From Ruminococcus sp. (GTDB lineage: Bacteria; Bacillota; Clostridia; Oscillospirales; Ruminococcaceae): 64,000 nucleotides of DNA. Numbering within the stretch: position 1 is the first letter of the stretch; each line of letters begins with the position of its first letter. Below the pieces are notes generated by a model, which was given only the letters and a program-made list of their open reading frames with translations, ran no database searches and was not told the origin of the DNA. Below, one piece after another: positions 1-6,691 of the stretch. Position numbers and translations under genes: made by a program. The stretch covers positions 62,001 through 126,000 of the forward strand of contig JAGAJO010000001.1 in the NCBI GenBank assembly GCA_017626015.1. Direction: 5' to 3'.

Positions 1-2147
1 ATGGACTTTTCATAGAATCCGGCGACCTTGAAGCGATACCGCTTGTTTTCATATTTCTCCTCCAGAGTAACGGTATCTCCCACCGAAACGCTGTACTTGT
101 CTCTGAATGAATCCGAGATGTAGACCTCGTCCTCGTCCAGAGAATTTAAGTCATCAATGCTCAGATATCTGCTGTTCTCTGAAATTCCGTAAACGGAGAT
201 CTCCTCACTGAAGGTTTCGCTCTTTCTTTGCAGGGAGCTCATACAGAACGGCTCGGCGCCGTCGCATTCCGTGATAACAGCGTTGCCGTCCTCGTCCTCC
301 CATGATCTGAGCACATACTGATACCTTGCAAACATTTTGTCGGCGGCGTTTTCCTTGTAATAGTCAAGCGTGTTAGGCATTCCTACCGCCATCGACAGCA
401 TTATCATGATGAAAAAGATGCCGAAAAACAAAATGAGATAATTCGGGATATTCTGGAGGATTATGCGCATACGGAACCGACTGAAGAATTTCCACTCAGG
501 CAGACGCACGACTTTTTTCCGTTTGCTCTTTTTCAGATCGCCCCGCAGGAATTCCAGCGGCGTATGCTGCATTTTTTTTACGATGATCGCCAGATTGACA
601 AGGAACATCAGCGCCAGCGGGATCAGCGTGGTTTTAATAAATGCGTCGGGATTCCATATTGTTTCGTAAGCAGGCAGACTGTAGCTGTTGTAGTACATCG
701 AGACCACAACATTTTTGAAAACGGTATAGCCCAGAACGTTACCCGCAGCAGCTGCAAACAGCGTGACGATCACGGGCATCATAAGATAATGCCTGATAAG
801 CTCCCCCTTGGTGTAACCGGAGGCACGCAGCGTTCCGATGGTCTTTGATTCCTTTGTGATCGTATTGCTTATGGTCACTGCGAAAATAAAGGCTATAATA
901 ACGATCAGAATGTCTAGGATCACACCGCCTATCGCCATGTCTCCGCCCATATCGTCAGCCGCAAAATGGACAGCCTGATTGGCGTACACGGGAAGATAAT
1001 CCGTCAGCTCGTTTCCGTAAACAACTGTCTGGGTCAGAAGCGCAGGGAGGAAATTGTCAGCAAGCTTCTTTTCTGCGTTTTCATCCGCCGCTTCGTTTTT
1101 GTAATTCCATGCGTAGACGTAGTGAACGGTGCTTTCAAGACGGTCAAAGCCGTCCTCAGTTACCATTGCCACATTGAATTTCAGCGCATCGAACATAAAA
1201 TCCGTGTTTTTTTCGTGCAGAGTGGAATAGTTGACATAGGCGATGAGTCCGACGACGTTGAAGCTCTCCGAGCCTACGGTAACGCTGTCTCCCACCTTTA
1301 CGCCCGCATTATCTGCGTGCATACGGTCAATGGCTATCTCGTTATCCGCCTCGGGAAAACGTCCGTCCATAAGGCAGGCTAAGTTGATATCATCGGTTTT
1401 CGCAAAGACACGAACCGTTCCGTCCGCTTTGCCGTCGTTATTGTTATCCTCCTTCTCGTTACGATAAAAATTCTCATAAACATCTACCGGAACAGGCTTA
1501 AAATCCGGATCGTCCAATTTGTATTTTTCCTGGGCTTCGGCATACTTTTCGTCGATCTCAGTCAGGATCTCCTGCCATGCCTCATCATACGCCGTCCGGT
1601 ATGCCTCATCATAGGCTTTTGGATACGCTTCGTTATACGCCTCGTCATAGGCTATCTGATAATCTCCGCTTTGCTTCGCTTGTTTGACTGCCTCCGGAAG
1701 CATGGAGGCGATCTCCTTCTCCTTAAGCCCCTGCGATGCCAGGCTCTCTCTTATCTGAGACTCAAAGGTCGTGTCAAATTCATCGGCAAACTGTGCATCA
1801 AATTCTCTGACGAACTCCCCTTTAAATTCCTCTTCAAATTTTTCATCCAGCTCCGACCTTGCCTCGTCGGTATAGAAAGCCTTGATATCCGCTTTTTCTC
1901 CCGAGCAGACAGCAGAAAGCAAAGCGTCATCAGCCTTTTCCGTCAGCTCAAAGTGACCATCCTCCAGCTTGTATTTCTCTTTGCCCGTATTTGCCGCCGT
2001 CACCATGCTTTCGTTTGCAACATACATACCGGACACAAATCCTATGACAAGGATCAGAAACAGGCTGACGATCAGGTATTTCCGCCAGTCGCCCAGCAGC
2101 TCTCTGGGAATACGCTTCACAAGAGGATCACGAATTTTCTTTTTCAT
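1..2147 (-). CDS. FtsX/MacB-type ABC transporter permease, 3' end outside window
   Basis: The first 715 codons of a large permease that runs off the left edge without a stop. The N-terminus is cytoplasmic and basic, followed by one membrane helix (about residues 20-42), then a long charged, probably coiled-coil, extracytoplasmic segment. Within that segment (positions about 1550-1670) is a run of AYDEAY-like repeats. A TM block follows with TLRASGYTKGELIRHY (near 780-840), which resembles the cytoplasmic loop that couples FtsX permeases to their ATPase. It starts 14 nt after the ATPase gene, so the two form one ABC system. MacB/LolCDE-like transporters move lipids, peptides or drugs by mechanotransmission; the substrate here is unknown. 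The start is ATG at 2147 behind a weak purine-rich tract. Confidence 0.85.
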   Translation of the reverse strand, partial: MKKKIRDPLVKRIPRELLGDWRKYLIVSLFLILVIGFVSGMYVANESMVTAANTGKEKYKLEDGHFELTEKADDALLSAVCSGEKADIKAFYTDEARSELDEKFEEEFKGEFVREFDAQFADEFDTTFESQIRESLASQGLKEKEIASMLPEAVKQAKQSGDYQIAYDEAYNEAYPKAYDEAYRTAYDEAWQEILTEIDEKYAEAQEKYKLDDPDFKPVPVDVYENFYRNEKEDNNNDGKADGTVRVFAKTDDINLACLMDGRFPEADNEIAIDRMHADNAGVKVGDSVTVGSESFNVVGLIAYVNYSTLHEKNTDFMFDALKFNVAMVTEDGFDRLESTVHYVYAWNYKNEAADENAEKKLADNFLPALLTQTVVYGNELTDYLPVYANQAVHFAADDMGGDMAIGGVILDILIVIIAFIFAVTISNTITKESKTIGTLRASGYTKGELIRHYLMMPVIVTLFAAAAGNVLGYTVFKNVVVSMYYNSYSLPAYETIWNPDAFIKTTLIPLALMFLVNLAIIVKKMQHTPLEFLRGDLKKSKRKKVVRLPEWKFFSRFRMRIILQNIPNYLILFFGIFFIMIMLSMAVGMPNTLDYYKENAADKMFARYQYVLRSWEDEDGNAVITECDGAEPFCMSSLQRKSETFSEEISVYGISENSRYLSIDDLNSLDEDEVYISDSFRDKYSVSVGDTVTLEEKYENKRYRFKVAGFYEKS

Positions 2148-2161
2148 ATTTGTCCCGCTCC

Positions 2162-2881
2162 TTACCATTCCAGCTCGGCGGCGGGAATTTTGTGATCGTT
2201 ATGCTCGTTCCGCCGGACCTTGCCGTCACGCAGCTTGACGATATGATCCGCCATACCCTTGATAGCTTCATTATGCGTTACCATTATGACCGTACTCTTG
2301 TATTTTTCATTGATATCCCCGATCAGCTTCAGTATCTCCTTGGAGGTCGTATAGTCCAGAGCGCCGGTAGGCTCGTCACAGAGCAGTATATCGGGATTCT
2401 TGACGATCGCCCTGCCGATAGAAACACGCTGCTGCTGTCCGCCGGAAAGCTGATTTGGCAGCTTATACTGATGCTCATAAAGCCCCAGCGTATGTAAAAG
2501 CTCATCAATGTCCAGCGGGTCGTCAGAGAGGTAGGCACCTACCTCGATGTTTTCCCTTACATTCAAATTACCGATAAGATTATAAAGCTGAAAAACATAG
2601 CCAAGATGCTTGCGGCGGTATTGGGTCAGCCGCTTTTCACCCAGATCCTCCAATTTGTCGCCGTTAATAGAGATATATCCGGAATCGGCGCTGTCAATGC
2701 CTCCTATGATGTTGAGCAGCGTGGATTTTCCCGAACCGGAGGGACCCAGCAGCACGCAGAATTCTCCCTTTTCTACAGAAAAGCTCAGACCTCTGAGTAC
2801 CTCCTGACGGGTATCTCCGCTGCCGAACGCTTTTTTCAAGTCTGCGATCTCCAAAAAACTTTTTTCTGCATTTTTCATCAT
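2162..2881 (-). CDS. ABC transporter ATP-binding protein, LolD/MacB type
   Basis: An ATPase subunit of about 239 residues. It has a Walker [10 protein letters not shown], a Q-loop ([13 protein letters not shown]), the signature LSGGQQQR, Walker [13 protein letters not shown] with catalytic Glu, and a switch His (MVTHNE). The [10 protein letters not shown] form is typical of the MacB/LolD/FtsE subgroup that pairs with FtsX-type permeases, matching the gene 14 nt downstream. An open frame extends upstream to a TTG at 2920, but the ATG at 2881 has GAGGA just upstream, and the TTG lies inside an operator-like palindrome. I therefore use 2881 (2878 is also possible). Confidence 0.9.
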   Translation of the reverse strand: MMKNAEKSFLEIADLKKAFGSGDTRQEVLRGLSFSVEKGEFCVLLGPSGSGKSTLLNIIGGIDSADSGYISINGDKLEDLGEKRLTQYRRKHLGYVFQLYNLIGNLNVRENIEVGAYLSDDPLDIDELLHTLGLYEHQYKLPNQLSGGQQQRVSIGRAIVKNPDILLCDEPTGALDYTTSKEILKLIGDINEKYKSTVIMVTHNEAIKGMADHIVKLRDGKVRRNEHNDHKIPAAELEW

Positions 2882-2912
2882 ATCATCCTCATTTTCAATT
2901 ACAATAAGCTTA

Positions 2913-2928
2913 GTTAGCAAGAGCTAAC
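2913..2928 (-). promoter_or_regulatory. Proximal operator-like palindrome GTTAG-N6-CTAAC
   Basis: An inverted repeat in the 5' UTR of the ABC operon. It has the same half-sites and spacing as the palindrome at 2959-2974, with centres 46 bp apart. Paired palindromes of this size are typical of TetR-family repressors; no regulator gene lies in the window. Confidence 0.6.
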
Positions 2929-2957
2929 CAAGTCCTCAAAAGAAAGCAGCCGCATAG

Positions 2958-2975
2958 AGTTAGCGACTACTAACT
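2958..2975 (-). promoter_or_regulatory. Distal operator-like palindrome AGTTAG-N6-CTAACT
   Basis: The second copy of the GTTAG-N6-CTAAC palindrome. It lies directly downstream of the predicted -10 box (2983-2988), so a bound repressor would cover the transcription start. Confidence 0.62.
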
Positions 2976-2982
2976 AATGTAT

Positions 2983-3012
2983 ATATTACCATGGATCGGG
3001 TAAGTTTGTCAA
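2983..3012 (-). promoter_or_regulatory. Promoter of the ABC ATPase/permease operon
   Basis: On the minus strand, a perfect TTGACA (3007-3012) is followed after 18 bp by TAATAT (2983-2988). The predicted start near 2976 falls at the edge of the distal palindrome. Confidence 0.65.
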
Positions 3013-3194
3013 GAGGGTAAAAAGAATTTTTTACGTTTTACACGAAAATCCGATCTGAAAAGCCTTTGTTTTGTAAAATTTCGGGTGTAAAGCTTACAAA
3101 AGCAGCTGTCGGGAAACAGATGCTTTGTGTTTTATCGGCTGATATAAAATCGGTGGTTAGCGGCGAGTCAAATCGGAAGTTGTCATTTAGTTTA

Positions 3195-3397
3195 TTAAGG
3201 CAACACCGCACAACCACCGCCTAGCGGCTTTGTGTACGTCTTGCGGCGTTTGAGCTTGATCAAACGCTGCAAATCTTTCCGTCATATTACCCAAATTCTC
3301 CTTGACATACATCAGTATGCCTGCGTCGAATTTAGGCAATCTGACGAAAAATCTGACTGTGCAATACACACACAATGGTTGTGCGGTATTGCCTTAA
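3195..3397. mobile_element. MITE-like element, 203 bp, with 22-bp terminal inverted repeats
   Basis: The ends at 3195-3216 and 3376-3397 are inverted repeats with one mismatch (TTAAGGCAA(C/T)ACCGCACAAC core). The inside has no transposase. A 62-codon frame on the minus strand (3187-3375) fills it, but it has no clear ribosome site and I do not call it a gene. The right end supplies the TAA stop of the HAD gene at 3394. Related end sequences recur at 44738-44756, 57961-57980 and 58235-58256, suggesting a dispersed family. A target duplication is not clear. Confidence 0.7.
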
Positions 3398-4014
3398 AAT
3401 ATTTCTTTTAATTCTGAAAGATCATCTACAATGTAATCTGGCTGTTCTTCAGTTCTTTGAGGATTCTGATAAATTGCAAAGCCCTGTCTGATCCATACGG
3501 TCTTCATTCCCAGCTCCTTTGCAGGGCTGATATCATTGTCAAGTCTGTCCCCGACCATTACGGCTTCCTGTGCCGTACACCCGGCTATTTCAAATGCTTT
3601 ATCGAAAATACCCCTATTGGGTTTTGCAACTCCGAGTTCAGCAGATGCCGCAACAACATCTATGTATTTCAGAAGTCCCCACCCTTTGAGCCGTTTGGCA
3701 GTACCCGCCGATTGATTGGCAATAACTCCGATCTTATATCCTTTACCGAATAGATACTGCAATACATCTTCGGCATCTGGATATGGAATTTCATCTTCTT
3801 TATGCCAAGGTGTCTTCGTCAATCCGAAATACTCGATCGCCTCCAGATCTCCTTTCAGATTCTGTTTGGCAAAAAATCGTCTCTTTTCCTGAAACTGCTC
3901 AAACGTGATGTTCGTGCCGACGATCATATCCCTAATACGATGATCATATGCCTCCGTCTCGTCAACAAGCGTTGTTCCAACATCAAAAAATATCCATTTG
4001 ACTTTTTTATCCAT
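3394..4014 (-). CDS. HAD-superfamily hydrolase (YjjG-like), variant motif I
   Basis: A 206-residue protein with the haloacid-dehalogenase fold order. Motif I is FFDVGTT with nucleophile Asp11. Motif III Lys lies in GVAKPNRGIFDKAF and motif IV is GDRLDND. Most phosphatases of this family carry DxDx(T/V); here the second Asp, the general acid, is Gly13, so catalysis may be altered. The small inserted cap suggests subfamily I and a small phosphorylated metabolite as substrate. The gene's last codons (KEIF, stop) abut the MITE-like element, whose terminal repeat contains the stop codon. ATG start; monocistronic. Confidence 0.85.
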   Translation of the reverse strand: MDKKVKWIFFDVGTTLVDETEAYDHRIRDMIVGTNITFEQFQEKRRFFAKQNLKGDLEAIEYFGLTKTPWHKEDEIPYPDAEDVLQYLFGKGYKIGVIANQSAGTAKRLKGWGLLKYIDVVAASAELGVAKPNRGIFDKAFEIAGCTAQEAVMVGDRLDNDISPAKELGMKTVWIRQGFAIYQNPQRTEEQPDYIVDDLSELKEIF

Positions 4015-4171
4015 GATATTTGCACCTCAATTAAATTCCGATCTATATTATTTATTTTACCTGACAAGCTCCACAAAGTCAAGAATGTTTATAAAATATT
4101 AAACGAGTAAATGCATGATCTGGTTACAGCAATACGGGTGTCGTAGTAAAAAATGTAAATCCCAACAGGGC

Positions 4172-4210
4172 AAAAATAAAACCCCGAAACATCATAATTT
4201 CGGGATTTTT
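4172..4210 (-). terminator. Intrinsic terminator of tRNA-Leu
   Basis: On the minus strand, stem CCCGAAA/TTTCGGG (4198-4204 with 4183-4189), 8-nt loop, then GGTTTTATTTTT. It begins six bases after the tRNA CCA end. A T-run also lies on the plus-strand side. Confidence 0.75.
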
Positions 4211-4215
4211 CTTAT

Positions 4216-4299
4216 TGGTGCGGCAAACGGGACTTGAACCCGTACGTCAAGGACACACGCCCCTCAAACGTGCCTGTCTGCCTATTCCAGCACTGCCGC
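4216..4299 (-). tRNA. tRNA-Leu (anticodon GAG)
   Basis: An 84-nt class II tRNA with CCA encoded. The 7-bp acceptor stem is GCGGCAG with TTGCCGC. The anticodon stem CACGT/GCGTG encloses loop TTGAGGG, giving GAG, which reads CUC and CUU. The T-arm GGGTTCAAGTCCC is standard, and the long variable arm (TGTCCTTGACG region) fits tRNA-Leu. Confidence 0.95.
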
Positions 4300-4516
4300 A
4301 TATATCATATTGTCGGCAAGACCGCTTTCACATGGTCTTAACTCAGCTTTATTATTATATCACTTTGGGAAATGATTGTCAAGAGGTTTTTTCGGGATTT
4401 TTATGATATATATAAATTTATATGGCATATGTACTTTTATGAATAAAGCACACCTATATCAAGCATTGTCTAAAAAATCCAGGAAACATAACCTGCGTTT
4501 CCCCGTAAGCTTATCA

Positions 4517-4633
4517 TATAAGAAAGTACTGATCAAATCGCTGTTTTAAAATTCACCGTTTCTCACAACCGTATTTAAGCGTATCTCTCCCCGCCTTCGA
4601 CAGGGAGAGATATGTTAAACAATATTTCCATAA
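4517..4633. repeat. TTAAGGAA-family hairpin repeat, copy A
   Basis: A roughly 117-bp element with a GC-rich hairpin (TATCTCTCCC(C) arms, 4580-4611), related end sequences (TTATGGAAATATTG on the minus strand, TACTGATCA near 4527) and an internal GTTTTAAAAT. It aligns with 38560-38664 and 57743-57870. It lies downstream of proS, where its hairpin could also stop transcription. Confidence 0.6.
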
Positions 4634-4666
4634 TTAAATCCGTAATCCAAAAAATGCTGGACCGGA

Positions 4667-6112
4667 TCAGTAAGCCTTGCCCCAGAGAACCATTTTCTTG
4701 GCGGGTTTTCCGCAGCATACGCATACGTCGCTGAGATTTTCCTGCTCAAAAGGTATGCACCTCGAGCCTACGCCGGTGATCTCCTTTACCTTGTCCTCGC
4801 AAGCCTCATCGCCGCACCACATTGCCTTTACAAAGCCGTCGCCCTTTTCGTTGAGCGCTGCGGTTATTTCCTCCATAGTTACGCAGCGATAGGTCTTATT
4901 CTCCCTGTTTTCAAGCGCCTTTGCGTAAATGCCGTCTCTGACCTCTTCAAGCTTTTTCTGCACCGTTTCAGTCAGCTGAGAAATTCCGGTGAAGGTTTTT
5001 TCCCTGTTGTGCCTTGTGACAATAACACACTGATCGTTTTCTATATCCTTAGGACCTATCTCGATCCTGACCGGAACGCCCTTCATTTCATATTCGGCAA
5101 ACTTCCAGCCGGGGGACTGCTCGCTGTCGTCAAGCTTGACTCTTATACCTGCCGCTTTGAGAGTATCGTAAAGCTCCTTGGCCTTATCAAGTACACCCTC
5201 CTTAAACTGCTGAACAGGAACTATGACCGCTTGTATAGGAGCGACCGCAGGAGGAAGAACAAGACCGTTGTCATCGCCGTGAGTCATGATTATCGCACCG
5301 ATAAGCCTTGTGGTAACTCCCCACGAGGTCTGGTGAGGATATGCAAGCTTATTGTCTCTGCCGGTGAACTGTATGTTGAAAGCCTTTGCAAAGCCGTCTC
5401 CGAAATAATGGGAGGTTCCCGCCTGAAGAGCTTTGCCGTCGTGCATAAGCGCCTCGATAGCATAGGTAGCCTCAGCGCCGGCAAACTTGTCGCTGTCAGT
5501 CTTTCTGCCCTTTACTACGGGGATAGCCAGATCACGCTGACAGAAATCCGCATAGCAGTCAAGCATTCTCTCCGTCTCGTCTATAGCCTCCTGCGCAGTT
5601 TCATGTATGGTATGTCCCTCCTGCCAGAGAAATTCTCTCGAACGCAGGAAAGGTCTTGTAGTCTTTTCCCACCTTACAACAGATACCCACTGATTGTACA
5701 GCTTCGGAAGATCTCTGTAGGAATGTACGATATTAGCGTAATGCTCACAGAAAAGCGTTTCTGAGGTAGGTCTTACGCACAGCCTGTCCTCCAGCTTTTC
5801 GCTTCCGCCGTGAGTTACCCATGCGACCTCGGGAGCAAAGCCTTCAACGTGATCCTTTTCCTTTTGCAGCAGGCTTTCGGGAATAAACATAGGCATACAT
5901 ACGTTTTCATGACCCAGCGCCTTAAAGCGTTCGTCAAGATTTTTCTGGATATTTTCCCATATAGCATAGCCGTAGGGTCTTATGACCATGCAGCCTTTAA
6001 CACTTGTGTAAGCGATAAGCTCCGCCTTCGTGCATATATCCGTGTACCATTTTGCGAAATCCTCGTCCATCGAAGTGATAGCGTCAACCATTTTTGCGTT
6101 CTTTTTTGCCAT
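4667..6112 (-). CDS. proS: Prolyl-tRNA synthetase, archaeal/eukaryote-like type
   Basis: About 481 residues. It charges tRNA-Pro with proline in the cytoplasm. It lacks the large editing insertion of the E. coli enzyme and has the compact type 3 layout. The N-terminal class II core includes [14 protein letters not shown], the motif 2 region ([24 protein letters not shown]) and motif 3 ([11 protein letters not shown]). The anticodon-binding domain and a C-terminal zinc-like domain (WCGDEACE ... CVCCGKPA) follow, ending in the AY typical of the type. The start MAKKNAKM at 6112 is preferred for family length; the GGAG upstream is 12 nt away, so the in-frame ATG at 6130 is possible. It overlaps the upstream gene by 29 nt, implying translational coupling. 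Confidence 0.93.
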   Translation of the reverse strand: MAKKNAKMVDAITSMDEDFAKWYTDICTKAELIAYTSVKGCMVIRPYGYAIWENIQKNLDERFKALGHENVCMPMFIPESLLQKEKDHVEGFAPEVAWVTHGGSEKLEDRLCVRPTSETLFCEHYANIVHSYRDLPKLYNQWVSVVRWEKTTRPFLRSREFLWQEGHTIHETAQEAIDETERMLDCYADFCQRDLAIPVVKGRKTDSDKFAGAEATYAIEALMHDGKALQAGTSHYFGDGFAKAFNIQFTGRDNKLAYPHQTSWGVTTRLIGAIIMTHGDDNGLVLPPAVAPIQAVIVPVQQFKEGVLDKAKELYDTLKAAGIRVKLDDSEQSPGWKFAEYEMKGVPVRIEIGPKDIENDQCVIVTRHNREKTFTGISQLTETVQKKLEEVRDGIYAKALENRENKTYRCVTMEEITAALNEKGDGFVKAMWCGDEACEDKVKEITGVGSRCIPFEQENLSDVCVCCGKPAKKMVLWGKAY

Positions 6113-6395
6113 GTCTGAAATCAACTCCATAAATATCTTTATTGTAAATTTTATAATTAGGGTCAAAGTCTTCAAGCTTTGACGGCTCGAACACGCCCTT
6201 TACCTCATAGTCCTCGGGATCTTGTCCCTTCGCATTTTCCCCCACCCTTTCGGGACTGTCCTTAAGCTGCGGGTATTTTTTCTCTATCAGCTTAGCAAGC
6301 TTAGGAGTGATAAGGCACGCTGCCGCAATAAAGATCATGATGACCGCACAGCCGACGACCACCTGCAAAAGAGTATCCATAAGCTCCTTGTCCAA
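6084..6395 (-). CDS. Small membrane protein, OadG-like in layout
   Basis: About 103 residues: one N-terminal membrane helix (residues 6-28, [20 protein letters not shown]) followed by a charged cytoplasmic tail. The layout resembles small sodium-pump decarboxylase gamma subunits, but no partner subunits are nearby, so this is only a resemblance. The start TTG at 6395 has GGGAGG seven bases upstream; the in-frame ATG six codons later is too close to its AAGGAG. The 3' end overlaps proS by 29 nt. Confidence 0.6.
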   Translation of the reverse strand: MDKELMDTLLQVVVGCAVIMIFIAAACLITPKLAKLIEKKYPQLKDSPERVGENAKGQDPEDYEVKGVFEPSKLEDFDPNYKIYNKDIYGVDFRHGKKERKNG

Positions 6396-6479
6396 AAAAA
6401 TCCCTCCCCGCATGAAATACAATAGTATTATAACACATTTATCCGCAAATTGCAAGAGAAAAACAATGGCGGCACAGAG

Positions 6480-6630
6480 ATCAATTTTAAAGACTGGCAT
6501 TTTAACTATATTAAAAAAGCATATTTGTGTTAGGAATACAGTCGTCTGTGTTATCCTTTCCCCGCCGTACGGCGGGGAAAGGATAACAATATATACAAAG
6601 TTTTTGTTCGGTATTTTAAAAATTGATTTC
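6480..6630. repeat. Palindromic dispersed repeat, copy B (about 150 bp)
   Basis: It is centred on a perfect 38-bp palindrome (6550-6587, GTTATCCTTTCC arms meeting at GTAC) and ends in opposed AATTGAT/ATCAATT-like sequences. The reverse complement aligns over its whole length with 42766-42917. It lies between the OadG-like gene and the FtsX gene, in what would otherwise be an unremarkable gap of about 300 bp. Confidence 0.7.
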
Positions 6631-6642
6631 CGTGCAGCGGCG

Positions 6643-6673
6643 AAAACGGACGGGCATAAGAATGTCCGTCCGT
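6643..6673 (-). terminator. Intrinsic terminator of the permease operon
   Basis: On the minus strand the stem ACGGACGG-A-CAT/ATG-C-CCGTCCGT is followed by TTTTCG. It begins about 20 bases after the permease stop codon. Confidence 0.7.
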
Positions 6674-6691
6674 ACACAGATCAATATTTCC

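Noticed and set aside
1560..1670. CRISPR or tandem DNA repeat
   Set aside because: The periodicity is at protein level inside a permease; there are no conserved repeat-spacer units here or elsewhere in the window.
3187..3375. 62-codon open frame filling the 203-bp element
   Set aside because: No ribosome site and bounded by the terminal repeats; more likely a by-product of the element. A repeated protein-coding cassette cannot be excluded.
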